DNA of 6,248 nt. It comes from Caldisericota bacterium. GTDB taxonomy: Bacteria; Caldisericota; Caldisericia; Cryosericales; Cryosericaceae. Shown here piece by piece: positions 1 to 5,609 of the stretch. Location: positions 1-6,248 of the forward strand of contig JAPLGI010000163.1 in NCBI GenBank assembly GCA_026390245.1. Direction: 5' to 3'. Numbering within the stretch: position 1 is the first letter of the stretch; every line of letters starts with the position of its first letter. The translations under genes and the position numbers were made by a program. The notes under the pieces were generated by a model that searched no databases, was not told where the DNA came from, and was given only the letters and a program-made list of their open reading frames with translations.

Positions 1-879
1 GACCAGGATCCGGACTCGACTGACGCCCGGTAGTCTCGTGAGCGTGAGGACTAGAGCATTCATGGCCTGCTCTTCCGCCTTGGCGGCCATGTTCAGCTGA
101 AGGACGCTCTCCTCGAAATCGACGGATGCTGTTCGACCGGAAACGGTAACGCCACGGAGCACCGCTGTGCCTGGCAGAGAACTCCCGAGGCTCGGATGCT
201 GCGGCCCTTCCATAAGAGCGCGCGTAGCCTGAAGGCCCAGCTGAGAGCGCGTCAGTCCGGTTGGGAGTGCACGGCGCTCGACGACGAGACGGCCGTCAGC
301 AGCCACAAAATAGAGGTCAACCGGCTGTCCCTTGTCCAGCATGGCATCATTGGTGATCAGTTCTCGCTGCGTCTTGACAAATGAAAGGAAGGTCCCCGCC
401 GGGCGGTCGTCCACCGAGATCTCGACCGAACTCACCCCCGGAAGGCTCAATAGTGAATTGACGACCTGCCAGTAGAGAGCGTTTTCTTCCCCAAACCCCA
501 TGGGGGCCTGCCCGCGCCCCACTCCAAGAACCACGTGAAGAATCCCCCCGGGCAACTGCGTCACGCTGTGCGCAGTGAATCCGGCTGGAACCGCTGTCGC
601 CAGACCCTGGCCTTCAGGGGGGTTGCGCAGGAGGTCGATGATGCTTGCCACCTCTTCCACGCCTCGTGTCGGCAGTTTTGCCACCGAAGGACTTCTGACC
701 ATCTCCCGGGTCGAGGCATCAAGGTAGAACAAGATCAGGGACGTGTTCCGTCCCCCGGCCTTGCGGAAGCTGGAACCGACGAAAACGGCTAGAACCAGTG
801 CAAGGATGAGGACAAGCAGTCCACCGTCCCGGGACCGTCGACTGCTCCTGATCCTGCCGTGTCTAGCGCGAGTTGTCAT
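1..879 (-). CDS. Tandem GerMN-domain membrane-anchored protein, C-terminus cut by window edge
   Basis: The minus strand is open for 293 codons from an ATG at 879-877 to position 1 with no stop, so only the C-terminal end is missing. The N-terminus is Arg-rich (about residues 4-17), followed by a hydrophobic segment (about 20-36, GLLVLILALVLAVFVG). No lipobox Cys is present, so it looks like a single-pass anchor with the rest outside the cytoplasm. Two GerMN-like units follow: about 48-155 (starting LILFYLDA, ending LPGVSSVEISVD) and about 187-293 (VDLYFVAADGRLVVERR, then LMEGP, LPGTAVLRGVTVSGRTASVDF, LPGVSRVRILV). The second carries the classic GerMN pattern of GP, S-LP-T, V-G-A-VDF and PGV. 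GerMN domains occur in B. subtilis GerM (spore wall) and in non-sporulating bacteria, where they are linked to the cell wall or are of unknown role. The start is supported by AAAAAGG (plus-strand 887-893) 7 nt upstream. The family call is fairly sure; the function is not known. Confidence 0.85.
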   Translation of the reverse strand, partial: MTTRARHGRIRSSRRSRDGGLLVLILALVLAVFVGSSFRKAGGRNTSLILFYLDASTREMVRSPSVAKLPTRGVEEVASIIDLLRNPPEGQGLATAVPAGFTAHSVTQLPGGILHVVLGVGRGQAPMGFGEENALYWQVVNSLLSLPGVSSVEISVDDRPAGTFLSFVKTQRELITNDAMLDKGQPVDLYFVAADGRLVVERRALPTGLTRSQLGLQATRALMEGPQHPSLGSSLPGTAVLRGVTVSGRTASVDFEESVLQLNMAAKAEEQAMNALVLTLTRLPGVSRVRILV

Positions 880-897
880 CTATGGGCCTTTTTCTGA

Positions 898-926
898 TTG
901 CCGCTGGTCTTCATTTCGTCTATACT
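898..926 (+). promoter_or_regulatory. Candidate sigma-70-type promoter for dnaA
   Basis: A -35-like TTGCCG (898-903, 4 of 6 to TTGACA) and a -10-like TATACT (921-926, 5 of 6 to TATAAT) are separated by an ideal 17 nt. Transcription would start near 933, giving dnaA a leader of about 150 nt. Found by eye from consensus; not experimentally supported. Confidence 0.5.
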
Positions 927-932
927 ATATCA
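924..932 (-). promoter_or_regulatory. Candidate extended -10 promoter for the divergent GerMN gene
   Basis: On the minus strand, TATAGT (plus 929-924, 5 of 6 to TATAAT) is preceded by TGA (plus 932-930), which fits an extended -10 (TGn). No convincing -35 is seen at the usual distance. The start would be near 917, leaving a leader of about 38 nt. This element overlaps the dnaA -10 on the other strand. Confidence 0.35.
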
Positions 933-949
933 CACAAAACGGATGCGCA

Positions 950-960
950 TTGCCTGGCAA
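950..960. repeat. Short inverted repeat, possible operator in the dnaA leader
   Basis: TTGCC-T-GGCAA is a perfect 5-bp inverted repeat around one base, about 17-27 nt downstream of the predicted dnaA start and upstream of the divergent promoter. It has the shape of a dimeric repressor site. A second small hairpin, CCGTC (973-977) and GACGG (983-987) with loop ACAAG, follows. Short palindromes are common by chance, so this is tentative. Confidence 0.2.
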
Positions 961-1086
961 CGCTCCGGTGTTCCGTCACAAGGACGGGGTGGTTGCGCCG
1001 GTGTATGTGCATGCGGGACTCATGCCGTGGCCTGTTTCTTCTGGCCGGGGCGCGGTTACTTGGCGCGAGCGTAAAGGGAGCAAAGA

Positions 1087-2427
1087 ATGGAAGAACAACG
1101 GTCGGATTCCTGGCAGCACCTGCTCGACATCTTCAGCAAGCAACTCGCGCGGCCAACGTTCGAGATGTGGTTCAAGAATGCGACGACTCTCCATGAAGAC
1201 GACGTTTCGCTTACGATTGGCGTCCCCAGCGAGTTCGCGAGGGACTGGATCGTCAGCCGATATTATGATGTCATCAAGGAAACCATCGACGCTATCAAGG
1301 GCCAACCTACTACCATCGCCGTAGAAGTTGTGCAGCAGCCGCCGGAGGAGATCCCAACCGAGCCAGGCATGCTCCAGCACAACAATACGCTCATCCTCAA
1401 CAGGCGCTACAGTTTCGAGAACTTCGTCGTCGGCGCAGGAAACCGCCTTGCCTTCGCTGCCTGCAACGCTGTTGCCGGCAATCCAGGCAACGTCTACAAT
1501 CCTCTCTACATCTATGGTGGGGTAGGACTTGGCAAGACGCACCTCCTCCAGGGAATCGCACACCACATCCTGACCCAGGCGCCGGACAAGAAGATTGTCT
1601 ATACGACTGGCGAAAAGTTCACGAACGAGGTAGTCAGCTCCATCCAGAACGCTCGAAACAACAATGCTGTTATCGAGAACTTCCACAAGGAGACGCGCGG
1701 CGCAGACATCCTGCTCATTGACGACATCCAGTTTCTGGCAGGTAAAGAGCGCACACAGGAAGAGTTCTTCCATATCTTCAATGCGCTGTACGATGCCCAC
1801 AAGCAAATCGTCATAACCTCTGATGTTCTACCCAAGGAGATCGCCACCCTCGAGGAGCGTCTTACCTCGCGCTTCGAATGGGGGCTCATCGCTGACATCA
1901 GCCGCCCGGACTATGAGACCAAGGTTGCCATCCTGAAGAAGAAGGCTGAGCTGGACAAGATCGATGTCCCGCAGGAAGTACTGGAGTATATCGCCGCAAA
2001 CATCGGGAGCAACATCCGCGAACTCGAGGGCGCACTCATGCGCGTCCTTGCTACTGCTTCGCTTACCAACGAGGAAGTGACACTCCCCTTCACCGAGGAA
2101 ACGCTCAAGGACATCATCCCGGTGATCAACAAGCCAATTACCATCGACGCCATCATGCAGTCGGTGTCATCCTACTTTCACATCTCGGTTGCTGACCTTC
2201 AGGCCAAGAGGCGTAGCCAGGATATAGCGATGCCGAGACAAATTGCCATGTTCCTCAGCAGGGACCTGACCGAAGCCTCGCTGCCATACATCGGCGAGAA
2301 ATTCGGCGGACGCGATCACACCACGGTCATCTACGCCTGTCAGAAGATCCAGCAGGACATGAAGAACGATGAGACCCTGAGAGCCCTGCTCGACAGCTTG
2401 GTAAAGCAGTTGAAGAGAGGTGTATAA
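1087..2427 (+). CDS. dnaA: Chromosomal replication initiator protein DnaA
   Basis: DnaA is the AAA+ ATPase that binds DnaA boxes, melts oriC and recruits the helicase. The 446-residue length is typical. Domain I is at about 1-75 ([16 protein letters not shown]), with a short domain II linker at about 80-103. The AAA+ domain III starts at [13 protein letters not shown]. Walker A is GGVGLGKT (144-151), Walker B is ILLIDDIQF (208-216), sensor I is VITSD (242-246), the box VII arginine motif is LTSRFEWGL (259-267), and sensor II is [11 protein letters not shown] (307-317). Domain IV holds the basic loop [15 protein letters not shown] (374-388) and the DnaA signature [15 protein letters not shown] (407-421), which reads [15 protein letters not shown] upstream with a Glu at 396. 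All key residues look intact. The start is supported by AAAGGGAG (1073-1080), 6 nt before the ATG. It sits directly upstream of a DnaA-box cluster, which suggests autoregulation and origin function. Confidence 0.98.
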   Translation: MEEQRSDSWQHLLDIFSKQLARPTFEMWFKNATTLHEDDVSLTIGVPSEFARDWIVSRYYDVIKETIDAIKGQPTTIAVEVVQQPPEEIPTEPGMLQHNNTLILNRRYSFENFVVGAGNRLAFAACNAVAGNPGNVYNPLYIYGGVGLGKTHLLQGIAHHILTQAPDKKIVYTTGEKFTNEVVSSIQNARNNNAVIENFHKETRGADILLIDDIQFLAGKERTQEEFFHIFNALYDAHKQIVITSDVLPKEIATLEERLTSRFEWGLIADISRPDYETKVAILKKKAELDKIDVPQEVLEYIAANIGSNIRELEGALMRVLATASLTNEEVTLPFTEETLKDIIPVINKPITIDAIMQSVSSYFHISVADLQAKRRSQDIAMPRQIAMFLSRDLTEASLPYIGEKFGGRDHTTVIYACQKIQQDMKNDETLRALLDSLVKQLKRGV

Positions 2428-2465
2428 GTTGTGGAGAACTATTCTTCCCTCCCCCGCAATGCACA

Positions 2466-2495
2466 CTGTTGATAACCTGAGCAAGTTATCCACAG
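2466..2495. repeat. Inverted repeat made of two divergent DnaA boxes
   Basis: CTGTTGATAAC (2466-2476) and GTTATCCACAG (2485-2495) are inverted copies matching at 10 of 11 positions, with an 8-nt spacer. The TTAT ends of the boxes face each other. If transcribed, the same bases could form a hairpin (6 bp, one mismatch, 4 bp). There is no T-tract after it, so it is not a convincing dnaA terminator. Confidence 0.7.
2486..2494 (+). promoter_or_regulatory. Perfect DnaA box
   Basis: TTATCCACA matches the consensus at all nine positions and lies within the 11-mer GTTATCCACAG, which recurs twice in the dciA-mgsA gap. It is the strongest predicted DnaA site in the left cluster. Confidence 0.85.
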
Positions 2496-2557
2496 GCTCG
2501 TCCACAGCCACCACAAGCACCATGACCATCTCCAAGCCACATACCAACACTGCCAAC

Positions 2558-2604
2558 TGCCTTATCTTGATGATTATGAATGAGAGAGTCTTTTCACACT
2601 AAAA
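2558..2604. other. A/T-rich stretch, possible DNA unwinding element
   Basis: This stretch is visibly richer in A and T than its surroundings (TTATCTTGATGATTATGAA, then TTTTCACACTAAAA) and lies between the left DnaA boxes and dnaN. A duplex-unwinding element is expected at this place in a B. subtilis-like origin. GAT/TTA/GAA triplets are loosely reminiscent of DnaA-trios, but the phase and strand were not resolved. It also includes the start of the dnaN Shine-Dalgarno. Confidence 0.4.
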
Positions 2605-2613
2605 GGAGGAAGG

Positions 2614-3693
2614 ATGAAACTCACAACAAAAGCTGAGGGCTTGAGCAAGAAACTGGCACAGCACGCCAAGGTCATTCAACAGAAGAGCTCGACCTTTACG
2701 TCAGATGCTGTTCTCCTTTCTGCAGACAGTACAATGCTTCAATTGACAAGTACTGACCTGACGACGTATCTGGTAAATGCTGAACCTGCTGAAGTTACAG
2801 AACCTGGACGTGCCCTGGTCCCCTTCAAGTTTCTCAAGGACATTGTGTCAGCTCTGTCAGGTGAAGTCACGATTGAAGGAGACGACAAGAAATTGCAGAT
2901 TTCGTCAGGCAAAGCACACTATGATCTGGCTTGTTATCAGATGGATACGTTTCCGAGCATTCCGGAGATTAAGGAAGGCAGGGAATATCAGTTTAGCCTG
3001 AGCGAATTCTCTAGCGCCATTGACCGTGTTCTTCCCTGTGTGGAACACAATGAAAAGCGTCGCCTGGAATTTCAGGGAATTCTGTTGGAGCAGACAAAGG
3101 ACTATTTCCGGTTTGTCGCGACGGATTCCCGGCGCCTTGGATATGTACAGTTTGATTTCAAGAGGGAACCGCTGCGGGCAATCGTTCCGAGCAAGGTCTT
3201 TGAATCGTTCAGGCCGGCGGGTGATGTCAAGGTTATCATTACCGAGGATGAGTGTTTGTTTTCCTCCGGCGATACCAAGATTATTTCTCTTCTGATCGGT
3301 GCTGAGTTTCCCAACTACAACGACATTGTGCCTCGCGAGTGGGAATATACTGTGAACATCAAGAAGTCAGAGCTTCTGGACGCACTGCGCCGGGTTGGGG
3401 CTGTTGTTTTTGGTGGAACAGATGTCATTACGCTGTCGTTCAAGGAAGGAAGGCTGACCATTCAGGGCACGGCTCAGGATCAGGGTGATGCCCGTGATGA
3501 GCTGGGCTATGAGGGAGAAGCAGGTGGACTGTCTGTCTCGTTCTTCGGGACAAAACTCCTTGACGGAATTTCCTCGGTCAGCACCGAGAACGCGGAACTG
3601 CATATGAACAGTGCTGTTCACCCAGTCGTGATCAAGGACCAGGGCAAGGAGGACTTCCTGTACCTTGTCATGCCTCACAAGCAGATGGAATAG
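2614..3693 (+). CDS. dnaN: DNA polymerase III sliding clamp, beta subunit
   Basis: DnaN forms the ring-shaped dimeric clamp that tethers the replicative polymerase to DNA. At 359 residues it is slightly shorter than typical (about 366-378). The three-domain clamp layout can be followed. Landmarks are LVPFKFLKDIVSAL (68-81), CYQMDTFPSIPEI (107-119), RRLEFQGILLE (149-159; family form R-x-L-x-G-ILFE), FVATDSRRLGY (167-177; family VATDGHRLA), IGAEFPNYNDIVP (228-240; family G-FPDY-RVIP), and the C-terminus LYLVMPHKQ (349-357; family YLVMPVR). A strong AAGGAGG (2603-2609) lies 4 nt before the ATG. It is 18 nt upstream of recF, so the two are probably cotranscribed. Its third codon positions are visibly richer in A/T than those of dnaA. 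No clear promoter was found in the gap. Confidence 0.97.
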   Translation: MKLTTKAEGLSKKLAQHAKVIQQKSSTFTSDAVLLSADSTMLQLTSTDLTTYLVNAEPAEVTEPGRALVPFKFLKDIVSALSGEVTIEGDDKKLQISSGKAHYDLACYQMDTFPSIPEIKEGREYQFSLSEFSSAIDRVLPCVEHNEKRRLEFQGILLEQTKDYFRFVATDSRRLGYVQFDFKREPLRAIVPSKVFESFRPAGDVKVIITEDECLFSSGDTKIISLLIGAEFPNYNDIVPREWEYTVNIKKSELLDALRRVGAVVFGGTDVITLSFKEGRLTIQGTAQDQGDARDELGYEGEAGGLSVSFFGTKLLDGISSVSTENAELHMNSAVHPVVIKDQGKEDFLYLVMPHKQME

Positions 3694-3711
3694 CAGCCAC
3701 GTCGGAGGACG

Positions 3712-4779
3712 ATGTATCTTGAATCGCTTTGGGTGCAGGGATTCAGGGCGCTGACTGAACTGCGCATTGACATTACTGCTCCCATCACTGCCATCGAAGG
3801 AGGCAACGGCGCCGGCAAGACGACACTTCTCGACGCCGTGTATTTTCTGGCCTCTGGAAAGTCATGTCTGGGGTTGACAAATGCCGAGCTTATCAGGGAT
3901 GGTGATCCCTATTTCGTGATCGGTGGCAGATACCGGTCGCGTGACCCGGTTGCTGAAGGGTCTCTCACTCATACCGTCCAGTCCATGTTCACGACGGAAG
4001 GACGCAGAGAACTCCAGATCGACGGTGCTGCTTATCATGGGTTCATCCGTCTTATCGGCGGCCTTCGGGTTGCCCAGTTCAATTTCAGTTCGGTATTTCT
4101 GGTCAGGGGCATGCCCTCGACAAGACGCCAGTTCATCAATCTCCTGATCGCGTCGTGCGATCATGGATACCTTGAGTCACTCTCTGCTTACTCTGCTGTC
4201 ATGACACGCAAGAACGCGCTGCTGCGGCAAGCCGGATCCGGCGTCGTCGACGCGTCTCTGCTGGACCTGTTCGACGAGCGGATTGCCAGCCTGACAACTG
4301 TTATTTGTGCTAAGAGGAGATCGGCTCTGGGCGTGGTAGCCCAGTCGATGACGGCCCTGATTGCCGACGGGTCGTTCAAGTCACTGGAGGGAGTATCGAT
4401 TCTCTATGATCCACGTCCGATTTCAGTCGAGTCGATTCGTGCAATCCGGGACAAGGAATTGTCTCGTCATGCGTGTCTGACAGGATGCCACCTTGATGAT
4501 TTTGTTCTGCTTCGAGGGAAGAGACAGCTCCGGGACACGGCGTCCCTGGGGGAGGAAAAGCTGATGGCGCTCCTGCTCACCTTCGCCGGTGCCGAGTACA
4601 TACGTTCGGTCACGGGGGAGTATCCGGTGCTGCTGCTGGATGACCTGGAGGGTGATCTCGACATGGCGAACCTTGACAGGCTGGCCCATCTTCTGGCCAG
4701 GTTTGAACAGGTGGTGATCGCATCGTTCGACTCAGCGCGCCTCGGAGGAGGACTGAACCCCATGTCCATACGGCTGTGA
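3712..4779 (+). CDS. recF: RecF, SMC-like ATPase for gap and replication-fork repair
   Basis: RecF binds DNA gaps with RecO and RecR and helps load RecA. The 355-residue length is usual for RecF. The N-terminus YLESLWVQGFRALTELRIDI matches the RecF opening (L-x-NFR-Y). Walker A is GGNGAGKTT (30-38), followed by LLDAVYFLASGKS, the family's LLEAIYLLS-GRS. Walker B is VLLLDDLEGDLD (306-317), matching LLLDD-x-x-x-ELD. The signature motif is degenerate: family S-x-GQQ reads SLGEEK (278-283). The N-terminal conserved Arg-rich region is recognisable as MPSTRRQFIN, where the family has R--R-FLD. The start is supported by GGAGG (3704-3708), 3 nt before the ATG. It sits 18 nt after dnaN and overlaps the next gene by 4 nt. 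Position and Walker motifs make the call firm; the divergence of the signature is noted separately. Confidence 0.93.
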   Translation: MYLESLWVQGFRALTELRIDITAPITAIEGGNGAGKTTLLDAVYFLASGKSCLGLTNAELIRDGDPYFVIGGRYRSRDPVAEGSLTHTVQSMFTTEGRRELQIDGAAYHGFIRLIGGLRVAQFNFSSVFLVRGMPSTRRQFINLLIASCDHGYLESLSAYSAVMTRKNALLRQAGSGVVDASLLDLFDERIASLTTVICAKRRSALGVVAQSMTALIADGSFKSLEGVSILYDPRPISVESIRAIRDKELSRHACLTGCHLDDFVLLRGKRQLRDTASLGEEKLMALLLTFAGAEYIRSVTGEYPVLLLDDLEGDLDMANLDRLAHLLARFEQVVIASFDSARLGGGLNPMSIRL

Positions 4780-5357
4780 GAAGACACGACAACAGCATGG
4801 AGCGCATCGGGGATGTTCTCGACGAGATGCGGCGTACCGGGCGCCTCGACAAGGGTATCAAGGTTCAGTCTCTGGGCGATGTCTGGCCCGCGGTCCAATC
4901 GTTGTGGGGCGAGCGGACCATTGGAGCTTATGTGGCTCGAAACTCTCATCCGGCCGAGTTCAGGAACGGAACGCTGACAGTACTCTGTGCCAATTCGTCC
5001 ATCATGCAGGTTCTGTCTGAGCAGAAGGCCCTGATTGTGGAGCGCCTGAATGCCCACATGGGGGGAAAGCTCGTGACGGACCTGTCTTTTGGACTGGACA
5101 GCGTTCACGAGGTCCGCATTCACCGGCCGCAGGCCACGTCTTCACCGTCTCGACCGGACCCCGAGTCTCTGGCCACGACGATCCAGCTGTCTCCGGAACA
5201 AGGGGCGAGAGCCGAGAAGGCAGTGCAGGGCATTCAGAACCCCGCTTTGCGGCTGTCGTTCCTCCATGCCTACGAAGCCTGGATGCGCTGGGATATCTGG
5301 CGGCACCAGGAACAGCAGAAACGCAGGACGAAGCGCGTGACGTCAAAAAAGTACTGA
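4776..5357 (+). CDS. dciA: DUF721 / DciA-type replicative helicase loader
   Basis: DciA (DUF721) interacts with the replicative helicase DnaB and promotes its loading in bacteria that lack DnaC or DnaI. The protein is 193 residues from GTG 4776. The DUF721 domain spans about 9-113: IGDVLDEM, GIKVQSLGDVWPAV (the conserved W at 37), HPAEFRNGTLTVLCANSSIMQVLSEQK, VERLNAHMG, and VTDLSF. Then come a Pro/Ser-rich linker (about 115-137), a predicted helical segment (LSPEQGARAEKAV to MRWDIWRHQEQ, about 138-180) and a basic tail (KRRTKRVTSKKY). GTG 4776 overlaps the recF stop (GTGA), which suggests translational coupling, but no good Shine-Dalgarno is close. ATG 4797 (residue 8) is an alternative start that keeps the whole domain. 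The family call is solid; the loader role is inferred from the family and from its place in the replication operon. Confidence 0.88.
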   Translation: MRRHDNSMERIGDVLDEMRRTGRLDKGIKVQSLGDVWPAVQSLWGERTIGAYVARNSHPAEFRNGTLTVLCANSSIMQVLSEQKALIVERLNAHMGGKLVTDLSFGLDSVHEVRIHRPQATSSPSRPDPESLATTIQLSPEQGARAEKAVQGIQNPALRLSFLHAYEAWMRWDIWRHQEQQKRRTKRVTSKKY

Positions 5358-5360
5358 CAC

Positions 5361-5381
5361 TATCCACAGGCACTGTGGATA
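5361..5381. repeat. Perfect palindrome formed by two convergent DnaA boxes
   Basis: TATCCACAG (5361-5369) and CTGTGGATA (5373-5381) are perfect 9-bp inverted copies around GCA. The CACA ends of the two boxes face the centre. It begins 4 nt after the dciA stop (last base 5357). It could fold as a hairpin in RNA but lacks a T-tract, so a rho-independent terminator is unlikely. Confidence 0.85.
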
Positions 5382-5382
5382 A
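5374..5382 (-). promoter_or_regulatory. Perfect DnaA box
   Basis: TGTGGATAA on the plus strand is TTATCCACA on the minus strand, a full consensus match within the repeated 11-mer (5373-5383). It pairs convergently with CTATCCACA at 5360-5368. Confidence 0.85.
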
Positions 5383-5533
5383 CTCCAGGAGATGCAGAAG
5401 CGTTGTTCACAGCGGGTTTCACGCCGAGAGAGATTCCACGAGAGCCTGTGGACTGATGTGCAACGAGAGACGACCATCAATAGTGCAGTTGAGGCGTATC
5501 GGGATTTGTGTTTCACAGATATTCACAACATCC

Positions 5534-5542
5534 TGTGGATAA
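5534..5542 (-). promoter_or_regulatory. Perfect DnaA box
   Basis: TTATCCACA on the minus strand, within the same 11-mer (5533-5543). It faces ATATTCACA (5519-5527, +) across 6 nt, forming a second convergent pair about 160 bp from the first. It lies about 32 nt upstream of the candidate mgsA -35, so bound DnaA might also influence mgsA; that part is inference. Confidence 0.85.
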
Positions 5543-5573
5543 CCTGAACTGCGAAGGATGTCCAGCAGTAGCC

Positions 5574-5603
5574 TTGTTGACTTGCACCGGTGGAGGCTAG
5601 AAT
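5574..5603 (+). promoter_or_regulatory. Candidate mgsA promoter
   Basis: The -10-like TAGAAT (5598-5603) matches TATAAT at 5 of 6 positions. Upstream are TTGTTG (5574-5579, 18-nt spacing) and TTGACT (5577-5582, better sequence but only 15-nt spacing). Transcription would start around 5610, at the mgsA ATG itself. Which -35 is used cannot be decided from sequence. Confidence 0.4.
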
Positions 5604-5609
5604 AGACAC

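Larger units (their letters stand above)
2428..2613. other. dnaA-dnaN intergenic region, candidate oriC (left DnaA-box cluster)
   Basis: This 186-nt gap holds DnaA-box-like 9-mers, judged against TTATNCACA. The perfect one is TTATCCACA at 2486-2494 (+). One-mismatch copies on the minus strand are at 2467-2475 (TTATCAACA) and 2430-2438 (TTCTCCACA). A two-mismatch copy is TCGTCCACA at 2498-2506 (+). They are followed by an A/T-rich stretch at about 2558-2604. Boxes next to an A/T-rich element upstream of dnaN is the arrangement of the B. subtilis unwinding site. No gene is supported here. The assignment as oriC rests on gene context and boxes only. Confidence 0.7.
5358..5609. other. dciA-mgsA intergenic region, right DnaA-box cluster (candidate oriC part)
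   Basis: This 252-nt gap holds more good DnaA boxes than the dnaA-dnaN gap. Against TTATNCACA, the perfect boxes are at 5374-5382 (-) and 5534-5542 (-). One-mismatch boxes are CTATCCACA 5360-5368 (+), TTGTTCACA 5403-5411 (+) and ATATTCACA 5519-5527 (+). TGTTTCACA 5509-5517 (+) has two mismatches. The five good boxes form two convergent pairs plus a single one. No coding region is supported; the middle (about 5412-5500) shows nothing recognisable. The last 35 nt hold a probable mgsA promoter. Confidence 0.7.

Noticed and set aside
923..936. DnaA box in the dnaA promoter (ATATCACACA)
   Set aside because: No register gives a good match to TTATNCACA.
743..1324. Plus-strand open frame of 193 codons across the GerMN gene start and the dnaA start
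   Set aside because: It overlaps two well-supported genes and their promoter gap in other frames, and its Arg/Ser-rich translation has no domain pattern.
976..1806. Long minus-strand open frame (276 codons) opposite dnaA
   Set aside because: It lies antisense to the conserved dnaA frame and to its leader, shows no recognisable family, and is explained by the GC-rich codon pattern of dnaA.
2550..2580. Dedicated dnaN promoter
   Set aside because: A TATGAA-like -10 (2575-2580) exists, but no acceptable -35 lies 16-18 nt upstream.
2590..2598. DnaA box CTTTTCACA next to the dnaN Shine-Dalgarno
   Set aside because: Two mismatches, including the important third position; too weak to list as a site.
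2420..2602. Plus-strand 60-codon frame in the dnaA-dnaN gap
   Set aside because: It is Ser/Thr/Asn-rich, starts inside the dnaA end, and its length is explained by the box-containing spacer; no Shine-Dalgarno of note.
4467..5123. Minus-strand open frame of 218 codons opposite recF and dciA
   Set aside because: It is antisense to two conserved genes; the low-complexity Ser/Arg-rich part is typical of a shadow frame.
5361..5381. Rho-independent terminator after dciA
   Set aside because: The stem is perfect but no T-run follows on either strand; the arms are DnaA boxes, which explains the symmetry.
5447..5455. Additional DnaA box (CAGTCCACA on the minus strand)
   Set aside because: Three mismatches to the consensus; only the TCCACA part matches.
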